Positions 19,466 to 28,085 of a stretch of 64,000 nucleotides of DNA are shown here, in pieces. Source of the stretch: Thalassospira sp. ER-Se-21-Dark (GTDB lineage Bacteria > Pseudomonadota > Alphaproteobacteria > Rhodospirillales > Thalassospiraceae); the NCBI RefSeq assembly GCF_017922435.1, contig NZ_VDEZ01000001.1, positions 1,302,001-1,366,000 of the forward strand, read 5' to 3'. A program made the position numbers and the translations under genes. The notes below the pieces were generated by a model. It made no database searches, had not been told where the DNA came from, and was given only the letters and a program-made list of their open reading frames with translations. The first letter of the stretch is position 1. Each line of letters opens with the position of its first letter.

Positions 19466-19886
19466 GTCTGATACGCCCAAAAAGCTTTCCCTGGTGGCGT
19501 TTTCCGGGACCTATGAAAAGGTTCATTACGCCCTCGTAATGGCATCGGCCGCCTTGGCATCGGGCCGTGAAGTGACGCTGTTCTTTACCATGGAAGCCAG
19601 TCGGGCGCTGTTTGCGCCGTCGGGTTGGCGTCATCTGCGCACCGAGGTTGACGGGGCAACGGCGACATCGATTGATCTGAGTTACTCAACGCGGGGCATC
19701 GGCACTTTCGAAGAATTGTTGTCGGCTTGTGCCAGCCTCAATGCCAAATTCATGATCTGCGAGATGGGCCTGCGCGCCCTTGGTCTTGAAAATCAGGCAA
19801 AGCGTGAAGAATTGGCGATTGAAACCGGCGGTGTTGTTACGTTCCTGAATGATGCCAAGCAGAATGGCGAGATGCTGTTTATCTGA
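19455..19886 (+). CDS. DsrE/DsrF-like family protein
   Basis: 143 residues. LSLVAFSGTYEKVHYALVMASAALASGREVTLFFTMEASRAL is the sulfur-relay-type alpha/beta fold also seen in DsrE-like and peroxiredoxin-like (COG2210) proteins; the later AKFMICEMGLRALGL has the cysteine in the position used in this group. The ATG at 19455 lies inside the last codons of the MoeB-like gene, so the two are co-translated and may handle the same sulfur atom. The specific partner is unknown. Confidence 0.75.
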   Translation: MSTESDTPKKLSLVAFSGTYEKVHYALVMASAALASGREVTLFFTMEASRALFAPSGWRHLRTEVDGATATSIDLSYSTRGIGTFEELLSACASLNAKFMICEMGLRALGLENQAKREELAIETGGVVTFLNDAKQNGEMLFI

Positions 19887-19907
19887 TCTTTGAGGTTGGT
19901 ATTCGGG

Positions 19908-20597
19908 CTAGCTTGCCAGAAGCTTGACGCCCAGGCCTGCGAGGCAGATGCCAACACCACGTTCGATCCATGATTTGATCGCAGCAATGCGCGCCTGCAC
20001 CGATGGCAGGGTCAGGGCTGTTGCGACAAGTGCAAACCAGATCATGTGGCAGGCCGCGATATAAACACCATACGCGACTTCCTGAATGATAACCGTGTTT
20101 GGTGAAATTACCTGACTGAACAGCGATACGATAAACAGCATTGTTTTGGGGTTTAGCGCATTGCAGGCGAAACCGATCCAAAATGCCGATCCGCTGTTTT
20201 GTGCCGAACTGGTTTGGTTTTGATCCGACGGATCAGAAGCTGTGATGTTCGAAGCACTTTTGCTGTGATCCGGCCTGCCCAGCAGGTGTCGAATGTCCGG
20301 CCAAAGCGCCGATAGGCCAAGCCAGATCAGATAAGCTGCCCCAAGGTAGCGCAAAGCTGACAAAACCCAGATATTACTGGCAAAAACAACACCAAGCCCG
20401 ATCAACGTGTAGCCAAGATGCACCGAAACGCCAGTACCGATCCCGATGGCGCAACGCACGCCCGCCCGCCGCCCGCGTGCAAGGGCGATTCGGGTCACCA
20501 TCGCAAAGTCCGGGCCGGGGCTGATCACGGCGAGAATGGTGATGATGCCAACGGCAATGATTTCCATCGATAAGATATCGCCTGTCCATTCCGGCAT
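19908..20597 (-). CDS. LysE/RhtB-family amino-acid exporter
   Basis: 229 residues with about six membrane segments. The N-terminus has the family motif VISPGPDFAMVTRIALARGRRAGV, and the second half-repeat has ALNPKTMLFIVSLFSQV. A polar Ser/Asn/Gln-rich loop (about residues 108-140) between helices 3 and 4 is longer than usual. The ATG at 20597 has AAGGGA seven bases upstream. It is divergent from a LysR regulator, the usual arrangement for substrate-induced export of an amino acid or homoserine-lactone-like compound. Confidence 0.88.
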   Translation of the reverse strand: MPEWTGDILSMEIIAVGIITILAVISPGPDFAMVTRIALARGRRAGVRCAIGIGTGVSVHLGYTLIGLGVVFASNIWVLSALRYLGAAYLIWLGLSALWPDIRHLLGRPDHSKSASNITASDPSDQNQTSSAQNSGSAFWIGFACNALNPKTMLFIVSLFSQVISPNTVIIQEVAYGVYIAACHMIWFALVATALTLPSVQARIAAIKSWIERGVGICLAGLGVKLLAS

Positions 20598-20619
20598 GAT
20601 GTGATCCCTTGTGAATGAT

Positions 20620-20646
20620 GAATTCATTTGATGTGTGAGTGAATTC
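20620..20646. promoter_or_regulatory. Candidate LysR operator between the LysE and LysR genes
   Basis: GAATTCA (20620-20626) and TGAATTC (20640-20646) form a perfect 7-bp dyad separated by 13 bases, inside the divergent promoter. If the LysR protein began at the alternative GTG (20635) the site would overlap its coding region. Confidence 0.4.
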
Positions 20647-20697
20647 AGTATCAAACTGTTCAGATCGCCGGAAAATCGAAAAATACTGGTATTTATT

Positions 20698-21612
20698 GTG
20701 AGTAATATTCACAGAAAACGCAGTTTGCCGCCCTTGGCGGCCCTGCCCGCCTTTGAGACCGCAGCCCGCCATCAAAGCTTTTCGCGTGCGGCGGATGAGC
20801 TTAATCTGACGCACGGTGCGATCAGTCGCGCGGTCGCACAAATCGAGGAACGCCTAGGCGTTAAGCTGTTTGTTCGGCGCAATCGGCGTGTCTGGCTGAC
20901 GGCCGCAGGCGAGCGGTTGTTGAAGGCAACAACGGTTGCGCTTGATGGGCTTGATCAGGCAATTGAGGATATCCATCGCCATGACAAGTCGTCCCCGATA
21001 TTGACCGTATCGTGCGAGCCCAGCCTTGCGATGCGTTGGTTGATGCCGCTTCTTGGCGATTTTCGCGAGGCCAACCCGGATCTGAATATTGATCTGAGGC
21101 TGGCAGGCGGGCCGGTGGATTTGTTGGCGGATGGTTGTGATGTTGCCATCCGGCGTGCGGATTACGGTATTTCCGAGCATTACATCACCACCCGACTTTG
21201 GCCGGAATATGCGGGGCCGGTTTGCGATCCGGAATGCTGGGAAACCATCCTTTCAAGGGATTTGTCCAACGCCCGCTGGCTTCATACGCGAACGCGCCCC
21301 GATGCCTGGGATAACTGGAAACGCTCAAGCGGCAGCACGGCAACCCCGGCCAGCGAGCAGTATTTCGATCATTTCTTTTTCGCCCTGCAGGCAGCCGTGA
21401 ACCGGCTTGGTACAGCGATTGGTCCCTTGCCGCTTGTGGCTGATGATCTGGCGTCCGGGAGGCTGATAGCGCCGCATGGCATGGCCCCGACGGGCTATGA
21501 TTATGTCCTGATCACGCTTGACCCGCCCAAGCGTGACCCGCGGGTTGCGCTGTTCTTTGACTGGTTGATGGCTAAGGCAGCTGACATGGAGCATGCGATA
21601 TCACCAGCCTGA
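20698..21612 (+). CDS. LysR-family transcriptional regulator
   Basis: 304 residues from the GTG at 20698. The helix-turn-helix domain is LAALPAFETAARHQSFSRAADELNLTHGAISRAVAQIEERLG, followed by the effector-binding domain with NLDIDLR-like strand organisation (DLNIDLRLAGGPVDLLADGCDVAIR). Placement next to an exporter suggests it controls export in response to the exported compound. An in-frame GTG at 20635 would add 21 residues; I prefer 20698 because LysR proteins normally begin close to the LPPLxALxAFE motif. Confidence 0.88.
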   Translation: MSNIHRKRSLPPLAALPAFETAARHQSFSRAADELNLTHGAISRAVAQIEERLGVKLFVRRNRRVWLTAAGERLLKATTVALDGLDQAIEDIHRHDKSSPILTVSCEPSLAMRWLMPLLGDFREANPDLNIDLRLAGGPVDLLADGCDVAIRRADYGISEHYITTRLWPEYAGPVCDPECWETILSRDLSNARWLHTRTRPDAWDNWKRSSGSTATPASEQYFDHFFFALQAAVNRLGTAIGPLPLVADDLASGRLIAPHGMAPTGYDYVLITLDPPKRDPRVALFFDWLMAKAADMEHAISPA

Positions 21613-21688
21613 CTGTGATCAGCGAACTGTTCGGCTGTGCATCACCTCGGAACATTGATTGCGTGCGAAGCGTTTGGGGATTGTTTGA

Positions 21689-22234
21689 ATGGCAAGGGTT
21701 TATCGCATGCTGACCGACCTTCCCTATTTCGCCACGGCGGAAAAATACTTCGATATTGGCGTGATCGATATGATTGCGCGTCTGGTGGCGGCAACAGTCA
21801 TCGGCATGCTGATCGGGTTGAACCGTGATGTGAATGGCAAGCCAACCGGCATGCGCACGCTTGCCCTTGTGTCGCTTGGTGCGGCGGTCGTGTCGGTCGT
21901 GGCGGTCCATTTTCAGGATCTGATCGATCACCCCGACGCGCTTTCACGCGTGGTTCAAGGGATTTTGCAAGGTGTTCTGACCGGGATCGGCTTCATCGGT
22001 GCCGGTGTTATTTTGCGTGAGCCAAAAAACATGTCGGTCACGGGGCTAACCACTGCTGCGACCGTCTGGATGACGGCAGCGCTTGGCATCGCCTGTGCGC
22101 TTGCGGCCTGGCATATCGTGATTATTGCAACCGTCTTGACCTTTATTATCCTGGTCGCGCTGAAACCGGTCGAGCTCATGCTGGTGCGCTGGGTCGGCAA
22201 TTCAGAGGCCGCCAAGGACGCCAAGGAGAGCTAG
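21689..22234 (+). CDS. MgtC/SapB family membrane protein
   Basis: 181 residues. VAATVIGMLIGLNRDVNGKPTGMRTLALVSLGAA is the MgtC/SapB signature, and TGIGFIGAGVILREPKNMSVTGLTTAATVWMTAALG follows. About five membrane helices, then a short charged tail. It lacks the long cytosolic C-terminal domain of virulence MgtC. Members are linked to magnesium limitation and acid or F-ATPase regulation, but the role here is unproven. Starts at 21689 (GGGGA upstream) and 21707 (AAGGG upstream) are both possible. Confidence 0.88.
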   Translation: MARVYRMLTDLPYFATAEKYFDIGVIDMIARLVAATVIGMLIGLNRDVNGKPTGMRTLALVSLGAAVVSVVAVHFQDLIDHPDALSRVVQGILQGVLTGIGFIGAGVILREPKNMSVTGLTTAATVWMTAALGIACALAAWHIVIIATVLTFIILVALKPVELMLVRWVGNSEAAKDAKES

Positions 22235-22273
22235 GGGCAATTTAGGGTAATCCGCGCCCTGACTGGGTTGCAC

Positions 22274-23314
22274 TTAGAAATCCTCGCCCTCGCGGAAGGC
22301 GGCAAGGTCGTCAATGCGGTGATAGGGCAGAAGCGTCTGAAGGTTTTCGGGCGGTGTGCCGTTCATCAGGTCATGCAGATGGCGGGCAAGAACTTCGCCG
22401 ACATGGCGCTGCGGCTGGTAGTAATAGGCAAGTTTTTGTTTCGAAAGCATGCGAAACGGCATGCCGCCAAAGCCGACAACACCAATTCCGTCGCGGATGG
22501 TGTCCATGCCAAGTTCCATCAATGCTTCAAGCGCGCCGATCATCGTCATCTGACTTGCGCAGACAACAGCCGTGACATCGCGCTGATTGGCAAAAAGCCG
22601 TGTTGTTGATTCGCGCGCAGCCCGCACGGAAATTTCCGACGGCATCCAGATCAGGCTGTCGGGATCAAGGCCGGCATCAACCATGGCCCGGCGCGCGCCC
22701 TGTTTGCGATATCCGAAAAATGTCAGGGCTTCGGGCGGGTCGATCATGCCGATATTGCGGTGGCCATCATCAAGCAACCGTTTCACCGCGTCATAGGCGG
22801 CCTGTTCGTCATCATGATCGACAAAGGCATGCGGGGTCAGAAGTTCTGTCCGGCCAAAGCTGACAAATGGAAAGTCATGTTGCAGGCAGTATTTCGCGCG
22901 ACTGTCTTGCAAGGTTGTGCGTGAAAACACCACAGCATCGGCAAGGCGTTGGGTATGGACCTTGCGCACCGGATCAAGCGGATCTTCGCCGCGCGTCTGG
23001 GCCAGCACCAACAGGGAATAATTATCGGCTTCAAGACCCTGGGTAAGGCTTTCGACCTGTGCCAGAAAGCCCGGGTCGCCGTAATCACCGACTTCGGGGG
23101 AATACAGAATGGAACAGACCTGCATGGTTTTGCCGGTTCGAAGCATGACACCACGGGCATCTGGCTGATAACCGATTTCTGCTGCGGCTGCCTTTACGCG
23201 GGCGACGGTGTCGGGTTTGACTTCCGGCCCGTCTTTAAGCGCACGTGATACCGTCGTGATCGATAGACCAAGGCGATCGGCAATCGTACGCAAATTGGGG
23301 CGAGCAGCAGGCAT
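22274..23314 (-). CDS. LacI-family transcriptional repressor of the sugar cassette
   Basis: 346 residues from the ATG at 23314. The N-terminal helix-turn-helix is PNLRTIADRLGLSITTVSRALKDGPEVKPDTVARVKAAAAEIGY, followed by a type I periplasmic-binding-like sugar domain. It is transcribed 50 bases downstream of the GH1 glycosidase. Two 22-bp sites with an AACGTT core in the divergent promoter at 24.7-24.9 kb are the likely operators. The inducer is presumably a beta-glucoside or a derived oligosaccharide. A TTG seven codons upstream is also in frame. Confidence 0.92.
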   Translation of the reverse strand: MPAARPNLRTIADRLGLSITTVSRALKDGPEVKPDTVARVKAAAAEIGYQPDARGVMLRTGKTMQVCSILYSPEVGDYGDPGFLAQVESLTQGLEADNYSLLVLAQTRGEDPLDPVRKVHTQRLADAVVFSRTTLQDSRAKYCLQHDFPFVSFGRTELLTPHAFVDHDDEQAAYDAVKRLLDDGHRNIGMIDPPEALTFFGYRKQGARRAMVDAGLDPDSLIWMPSEISVRAARESTTRLFANQRDVTAVVCASQMTMIGALEALMELGMDTIRDGIGVVGFGGMPFRMLSKQKLAYYYQPQRHVGEVLARHLHDLMNGTPPENLQTLLPYHRIDDLAAFREGEDF

Positions 23315-23364
23315 ATACAGGTCCGTTCCATTCAAATTTCGGACAATCTAAGCGCCCGGTTGGC

Positions 23365-24696
23365 CTAAGGCAATGCGTTCTGTGAAATCACCTTGCGCAT
23401 GAAATCATAGGATGCCTTGGGGGTGCGTTTCTGGGTGGTGTAATCAACATGCACCAGCCCGAAACGCTTTTCATAGCCATATGCCCACTCGAAATTATCC
23501 AGAAGCGACCAGGGCATGTAGCCCCGAATGTCGGCACCCTCGGACTTCGCACGAAGCAGGGCTTCGAGATATTCGGTGTAATAGGCAATGCGGTCCTGAT
23601 CATCAATCTGGCCGTTTGCCTTCGGGATATCGGTAAAGGCACCACCGTTTTCGGTAATGAAAACAGGCGGGTTACCATAATCATCCTGAAGGATTTTCAT
23701 GGTCTGATAGAAGCAATCCCCGTCAATCGCCCAGCCCATTTCCGTGCGGCGGAAATAGTTTGGCGGCTGGGCATGTTTGAACGGCCATGCAGCGCCTTCG
23801 GCGGCCTGAATGTAGCTTGGGAAATACTGGTTTAGCCCCTGGAAATCGACCTTGGTCTTGATGGCTTCAAGATCGCCATCCTGAATATGGGGCTCCATCC
23901 GGTCGATAATCAGTTCCGGATAGCGGCCATAATATACCGGGTCCAAAAAGATGCCGTTCCATTTGGCTTCGAACAGATCAATCAGATGCGCATCCTGTTC
24001 ACGACGGTGCGGAAGCGTATAGCCCTTGTGCATCGGCAACACGAAACCGACCGGCACATCCGGATAATGGTTTTTGATCACCCGGGTTGCGCGTGCGTGA
24101 CACAGGTTCAGGTGGTGGGCAACGCGCATTGCCGCACGCGGATCGGTAATTCCCGGTGCGTGGCGGCCTTCTTCATGGCCGACCCAGGCAACGACATTCG
24201 GCTCATTGAAGGTGACCCATGATTTCACCCGGTCACCAAGTCGGGTGACCAGAAGTTCGGTATAGTCGCCAAACCAGTCAACAATGTCACGGTTGGTCCA
24301 GCCACCACGATCCTGAAGCGCCTGTGGCAGATCCCAGTGATAAAGGCACAGCCACGGATCCAGCCCGCGTTCAAGCATGCCGTCAATCAGGCGGCTGTAA
24401 AAATCAATGCCGGTTTCGTTCACCTTGCCGGTGCCCTCGGGCATCACGCGTGGCCACATTATCGAAAACCGGTAATGGGTTGCGCCCAATCCTTTGATCA
24501 GATCAAGGTCTTCGGCCCAGCGATGGTAATGGTCGCACGCGACACTGCCATCATCGCCATTGGCAACGCGGCCCGGCGTTGCGCAATATGTGTCCCAGAT
24601 GCTGGCACCGCGTCCGTCATCTTTTGCGCCGCCTTCAATCTGATAACTTGATGTCGAGACCCCCCAGCGGAAACCGTCAGGAAATGATTTGGTCAT
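23365..24696 (-). CDS. Beta-glucosidase, glycoside hydrolase family 1
   Basis: 443 residues, a full-length GH1 retaining glycosidase. The N-terminus FPDGFRWGVSTSSYQIEGG is the family signature; the acid/base glutamate is E165 in TFNEP and the nucleophile is E349 in ITENGG. No signal peptide, so it cleaves imported beta-glucosides (such as cellobiose or laminaribiose) in the cytoplasm. It is divergent from a sugar ABC importer and followed by a LacI repressor, a self-contained utilisation cassette. AAGGAAG precedes the ATG. Confidence 0.95.
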   Translation of the reverse strand: MTKSFPDGFRWGVSTSSYQIEGGAKDDGRGASIWDTYCATPGRVANGDDGSVACDHYHRWAEDLDLIKGLGATHYRFSIMWPRVMPEGTGKVNETGIDFYSRLIDGMLERGLDPWLCLYHWDLPQALQDRGGWTNRDIVDWFGDYTELLVTRLGDRVKSWVTFNEPNVVAWVGHEEGRHAPGITDPRAAMRVAHHLNLCHARATRVIKNHYPDVPVGFVLPMHKGYTLPHRREQDAHLIDLFEAKWNGIFLDPVYYGRYPELIIDRMEPHIQDGDLEAIKTKVDFQGLNQYFPSYIQAAEGAAWPFKHAQPPNYFRRTEMGWAIDGDCFYQTMKILQDDYGNPPVFITENGGAFTDIPKANGQIDDQDRIAYYTEYLEALLRAKSEGADIRGYMPWSLLDNFEWAYGYEKRFGLVHVDYTTQKRTPKASYDFMRKVISQNALP

Positions 24697-24743
24697 GTTC
24701 GCTTCCTTGCCCTAGCTTTGGATGTCTTTTATTGAACGCATCC

Positions 24744-24765
24744 AAAATCGTAACGTTTCGAAAAG
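24744..24765. promoter_or_regulatory. Candidate LacI operator O2 (imperfect)
   Basis: The sequence has the intact left half AAAATCGTAAC of the nearby perfect palindrome and a degenerate right half (GTTTCGAAAA). It lies near the GH1 start. Its centre is 109 bp from the second site, which would permit looping. Confidence 0.6.
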
Positions 24766-24852
24766 CACAGCAAAAAATCTTCCGTACTTTCATCTTGGCC
24801 TATTATGGTAAGGTTTTCGTGATTGACAAGGGTGATTAAAGCGCTTATCAAA

Positions 24853-24874
24853 AAAATCGTAACGTTACGATTTT
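24853..24874. promoter_or_regulatory. Candidate LacI operator O1 (perfect 22-bp palindrome)
   Basis: AAAATCGTAAC followed immediately by its exact inverse GTTACGATTTT, centred on AACGTT as in many LacI-family operators. It lies about 60 bp before the ABC importer start, and the LacI gene of the cassette is 1.5 kb away. Confidence 0.8.
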
Positions 24875-24936
24875 CCGGTCATATCACTTAACAAGAAGCC
24901 GGGCGTGATCGTGTCCATTAGGGAGGAACATCCGTT

Positions 24937-26181
24937 ATGATGAAATTTTCAAAGATTGCCGCAAGCGTGGCATTTCTGAGCGTCGGTGTATCTGCCGGTG
25001 CACTTCATGCCCAGACTGCCGAAGTCCTGCACTGGTGGACTTCGGGAAGTGAACAGGCGGCCCTTGGCGAAATCCGCAAGGCGTTCGAGGCCAAAGGCGG
25101 CACCTGGGTTGATACCCCGATTGCCGGTGGCGGCAATGCGCGTGCAGCGGCCGTGAACCGTATGCTGGGTGGTGACGCGGCCGCCGTATTTCAGTTTTCC
25201 ATTGGTCAGCAACTTCGCGAATTGGCTGATCAGGGGCTTCTGGCCAATGTCGGTGACGTTGCCACGGCAGAAAACTGGGATGAAAAGCTGCCGCCGCTGA
25301 TCGTCAAAGCTGCGAAATATGATGGCAACTACATTGCCGCACCGATCAACATCCATGGTGAAAACTGGATGTTCTATAACACGTCGGTTCTTGAAGAGGC
25401 CGGGATCGAGGTTCCGAAAACCTGGGATGATTTCATTGCTGCGGCAGAAAAGCTCAAGGCCGCTGGCGTTACGCCGATTGGCTTGGGTGGCCAGCCCTGG
25501 CAGGAGCGCATCATGTTCAACAGCGTCCTTTTGGGTGTTGCCGGTCGTGAGTTTTATGCCGAGCTTTACAGCACGCTTGATGATGACCTTCTGAAATCCG
25601 ATACCATGCGCAAGGTGTTTGAAACCTTTGCTGCGCTCAAGCCGTTTGTCGACGAAGCAAGCCCGGGCCGTAACTGGAACGAAGCGACCAACATGGTCGC
25701 CAAGGGCGAGGCCGCCTTCCAGTTCATGGGTGACTGGGCCAAGGGTGAAATCATCGCAGCAGGGATTGAGCCCGGCACGACGGTCGGATGTGCCTTCGCC
25801 CCGGCGATTGATACCGCCTATATCATGACCGTGGATGCCTTTGCCTTCTCGGCCATGGATGGTGAAGACGCAACGCCTGCACAGACCTTGATGGCGCAGG
25901 TGATGCTTGAGCCGGACGTGCAGATTGCCTTTAACAAGAAAAAGGGATCGATCCCGGCCCGTCTTGACGTGCCTGCTGACAGTTTTGATGTCTGCGCCCA
26001 AACCGCCATCAAAACTCTTCAGGACAAGAAAACCCACCTTGTCAGCACCGGTTTGTTTGGTGTGCCAAGTGCAGTTTCGGGTGCGATTGATGACACCATC
26101 TCCAATTTCTGGAACAGTGCAGATATGAGCCCCGAAGAGGGTCAGGCACAATTCCAGCAAGCGATTTCCTACGCAAAATAA
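24937..26181 (+). CDS. Sugar ABC transporter, periplasmic substrate-binding protein
   Basis: 414 residues of the extracellular solute-binding family 1 (carbohydrate cluster). A signal peptide ends ALHA|QTAE near residue 25. Features include EVLHWWTSGSEQAALGEIRKAF and AFQFMGDWAKGE, as in oligosaccharide and glucoside binding proteins. GGGAGGAA precedes the ATG at 24937 (an adjacent ATG follows). First gene of the importer operon and preceded by the perfect LacI operator. The ligand is probably a beta-glucoside taken on by the divergent GH1 enzyme. Confidence 0.93.
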   Translation: MMKFSKIAASVAFLSVGVSAGALHAQTAEVLHWWTSGSEQAALGEIRKAFEAKGGTWVDTPIAGGGNARAAAVNRMLGGDAAAVFQFSIGQQLRELADQGLLANVGDVATAENWDEKLPPLIVKAAKYDGNYIAAPINIHGENWMFYNTSVLEEAGIEVPKTWDDFIAAAEKLKAAGVTPIGLGGQPWQERIMFNSVLLGVAGREFYAELYSTLDDDLLKSDTMRKVFETFAALKPFVDEASPGRNWNEATNMVAKGEAAFQFMGDWAKGEIIAAGIEPGTTVGCAFAPAIDTAYIMTVDAFAFSAMDGEDATPAQTLMAQVMLEPDVQIAFNKKKGSIPARLDVPADSFDVCAQTAIKTLQDKKTHLVSTGLFGVPSAVSGAIDDTISNFWNSADMSPEEGQAQFQQAISYAK

Positions 26182-26213
26182 CGATTTTGCGAAATTCCGG
26201 ATATTGCGGAAAA

Positions 26214-26249
26214 GCGCCGCTGAAACCATGGATGTGGGTGCAGCGGCGC
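26214..26249 (+). other. Intercistronic stem-loop after the binding-protein gene
   Basis: GCGCCGCT (26214-26221) pairs perfectly with AGCGGCGC (26242-26249) in the 91-base gap, with no T run. Such hairpins after binding-protein genes usually stabilise the upstream mRNA, giving more binding protein than permease. Confidence 0.55.
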
Positions 26250-26272
26250 CTCCATAAATAGGCGAGAATGTC

Positions 26273-27223
26273 ATGGCCGAACCGGCACCGGACGTGTTGC
26301 AGCGTTCCGAAGATCGAAAATTCACACTCAAGTCTGGAAAAAAGCGTTGGCGGCCGCAATGGAGCGCGGGGATGGCGTTGATCCCGGCGATGACAATTAC
26401 GATTGTCTGCTTTTACGGGTTCATCATCTGGACTTTCGTCATTTCACTGACCCGTTCACGGCTTTTACCCGTCTATAAATTCACCGGCTTTGAACAGTAT
26501 GTCCGGCTGTTTGCCAATGAACGCTGGTGGACGGCGATGCAGAACCTGGCGATTCACGGGTTCCTGTTTATCGGCGGCTGCGTTGTTTTTGGCTATTTTC
26601 TGGCGATTCTGATTGATCGCGGTGTCAAGGCAGAGGGGATGTTTCGAACGCTCTTCATGTTGCCGCTTTCGATGTCGTTCATTGTCACCGGTGTGATTTG
26701 GCAATGGGTGATGAATCCGGGGCTTGGCCTGCAAGAGGCCGTGCGTGCCCTTGGCTGGACCGGGTTTGAATTCAACTGGATCGTGCGCCCCGAAAGGTCG
26801 ATTTATACGCTGGCGATTGCCGGAATCTGGCAGCAGGTCGGGCTGTGCATGGCGCTGTTTCTGGCCGGTCTTCGCAACATTGATCCCAATATCTGGAAAG
26901 CATCGCGCGTCGATGGCATCCCGGTATGGCGGGTTTACCTGCATATCATCACCCCGATGATGCGCACGGTGTTCTTCACGGTCTTTATTCTGATGAGTGC
27001 GATTGTGATGAAGGCGTTTGATCTGGTCGTCGCCCTTACCGGTGGTGGACCGGGCTTCTCATCGGATCTGCCGGCACGATTTGTTGTCGATCATATCCTC
27101 AACCGTCAGGAACTTGGTTTGGGGGCGGCCGGTGCGTTTGTCTTGCTGTGCACCGTGATTGCCGTGATTTCCCCTTATATCTATTTCGAGCTCAAAAAAG
27201 AGCGCGGCGGGCGGGGGCATTGA
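26273..27223 (+). CDS. Sugar ABC transporter permease (MalF/UgpA type)
   Basis: 316 residues with six predicted membrane helices after a cytosolic basic N-terminus. The ATPase-coupling loop (EAA motif) is about residues 206-226 in the form WKASRVDGIPVWRVYLHIITP. The region VVALTGGGPGFSSDLPARFVVDHI is typical of MalF/UgpA-like subunits of CUT1 importers. The stop is two bases before the ATG of the second permease. Confidence 0.93.
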   Translation: MAEPAPDVLQRSEDRKFTLKSGKKRWRPQWSAGMALIPAMTITIVCFYGFIIWTFVISLTRSRLLPVYKFTGFEQYVRLFANERWWTAMQNLAIHGFLFIGGCVVFGYFLAILIDRGVKAEGMFRTLFMLPLSMSFIVTGVIWQWVMNPGLGLQEAVRALGWTGFEFNWIVRPERSIYTLAIAGIWQQVGLCMALFLAGLRNIDPNIWKASRVDGIPVWRVYLHIITPMMRTVFFTVFILMSAIVMKAFDLVVALTGGGPGFSSDLPARFVVDHILNRQELGLGAAGAFVLLCTVIAVISPYIYFELKKERGGRGH

Positions 27224-27225
27224 TC

Positions 27226-28080
27226 ATGCGATATAATCGATGGGCCCTTTACGGATTGCTTTGCCTGGCGGCCATTATGATCATGGCCCCTGTTTTCATC
27301 ATGATTTCGACATCGCTGAAATCAATGGATGAAATCAGGAATGGCAGCATCTTTACCCTGCCAGCCGACCCAAGCTTTGCCGCCTGGAGCAAAGCCTGGT
27401 TTGGTGACTGCACGCAGACACTTGGCGAAAAATGCGGCGGGTTGTCATCTTCGTTCATGACCTCGGTACAGATCGTCATTCCGGCCTTGTTCCTGTCGGT
27501 CGGGCTGGGCGCAGTGACGGGCTATTCGCTGGCGGTGTGGAAGATGAAGGGGGCGAATGTGATGTTTGCAGCCCTTCTGGTGGGCATGTTCATTCCCCCG
27601 CAAGTAACGCTTTATCCCCTGATCATCATGATCCGCGAACTGGGGATCTTCGGATCCATTCAGGGACTTATTCTGGTGCATGTCATTTGGGGTGTCGCCT
27701 TTACCACGATGATGTTCAGAAACTTTTTCAAAACCGTTCCACAGGATCTTTTGAAGGCGGCCCGCATTGACGGGGCCGGATTCTGGCGATTGTTCTGGCA
27801 TGTGATGTTGCCATTGTCGCTGCCGATCCTGGGTGTCGCGATGATTTTACAGTTCACCTACATCTGGAACGACTTCCTGTTGGGGCTGACTTTTGGCGGG
27901 CGTTCCGGCCAGCCGATGACAGTGGCACTGAACAACCTTGTCGGATCACAGTTCGGCGAGAAGGAATACAATGTTGATATGGCTGCAACCATGCTGACGG
28001 CCTTGCCCACACTGGCGGTTTATCTGCTGTCCGGGCGGCTGTTTGTGCGCGGCATTGCCGCAGGTGCAGTGAAAGGATAA
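27226..28080 (+). CDS. Sugar ABC transporter permease (MalG/UgpE type)
   Basis: 284 residues with six membrane helices. STSLKSMDEIRNGS near the N-terminus and the EAA loop LLKAARIDGAGFWRLFWHVMLPLSLP mark it as the second CUT1 permease. The ATG at 27226 overlaps nothing and lies two bases after the first permease stop (TGATCATG), so I reject the longer frame starting at 27148. The C-terminal RLFVRGIAAGAVKG is the usual ending. Confidence 0.93.
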   Translation: MRYNRWALYGLLCLAAIMIMAPVFIMISTSLKSMDEIRNGSIFTLPADPSFAAWSKAWFGDCTQTLGEKCGGLSSSFMTSVQIVIPALFLSVGLGAVTGYSLAVWKMKGANVMFAALLVGMFIPPQVTLYPLIIMIRELGIFGSIQGLILVHVIWGVAFTTMMFRNFFKTVPQDLLKAARIDGAGFWRLFWHVMLPLSLPILGVAMILQFTYIWNDFLLGLTFGGRSGQPMTVALNNLVGSQFGEKEYNVDMAATMLTALPTLAVYLLSGRLFVRGIAAGAVKG

Positions 28081-28085
28081 CGGGA

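Noticed and set aside
24949-26331. 460-codon minus-strand frame opposite the sugar-binding protein
   Set aside because: Shadow of a clear periplasmic binding protein with signal peptide on the other strand.
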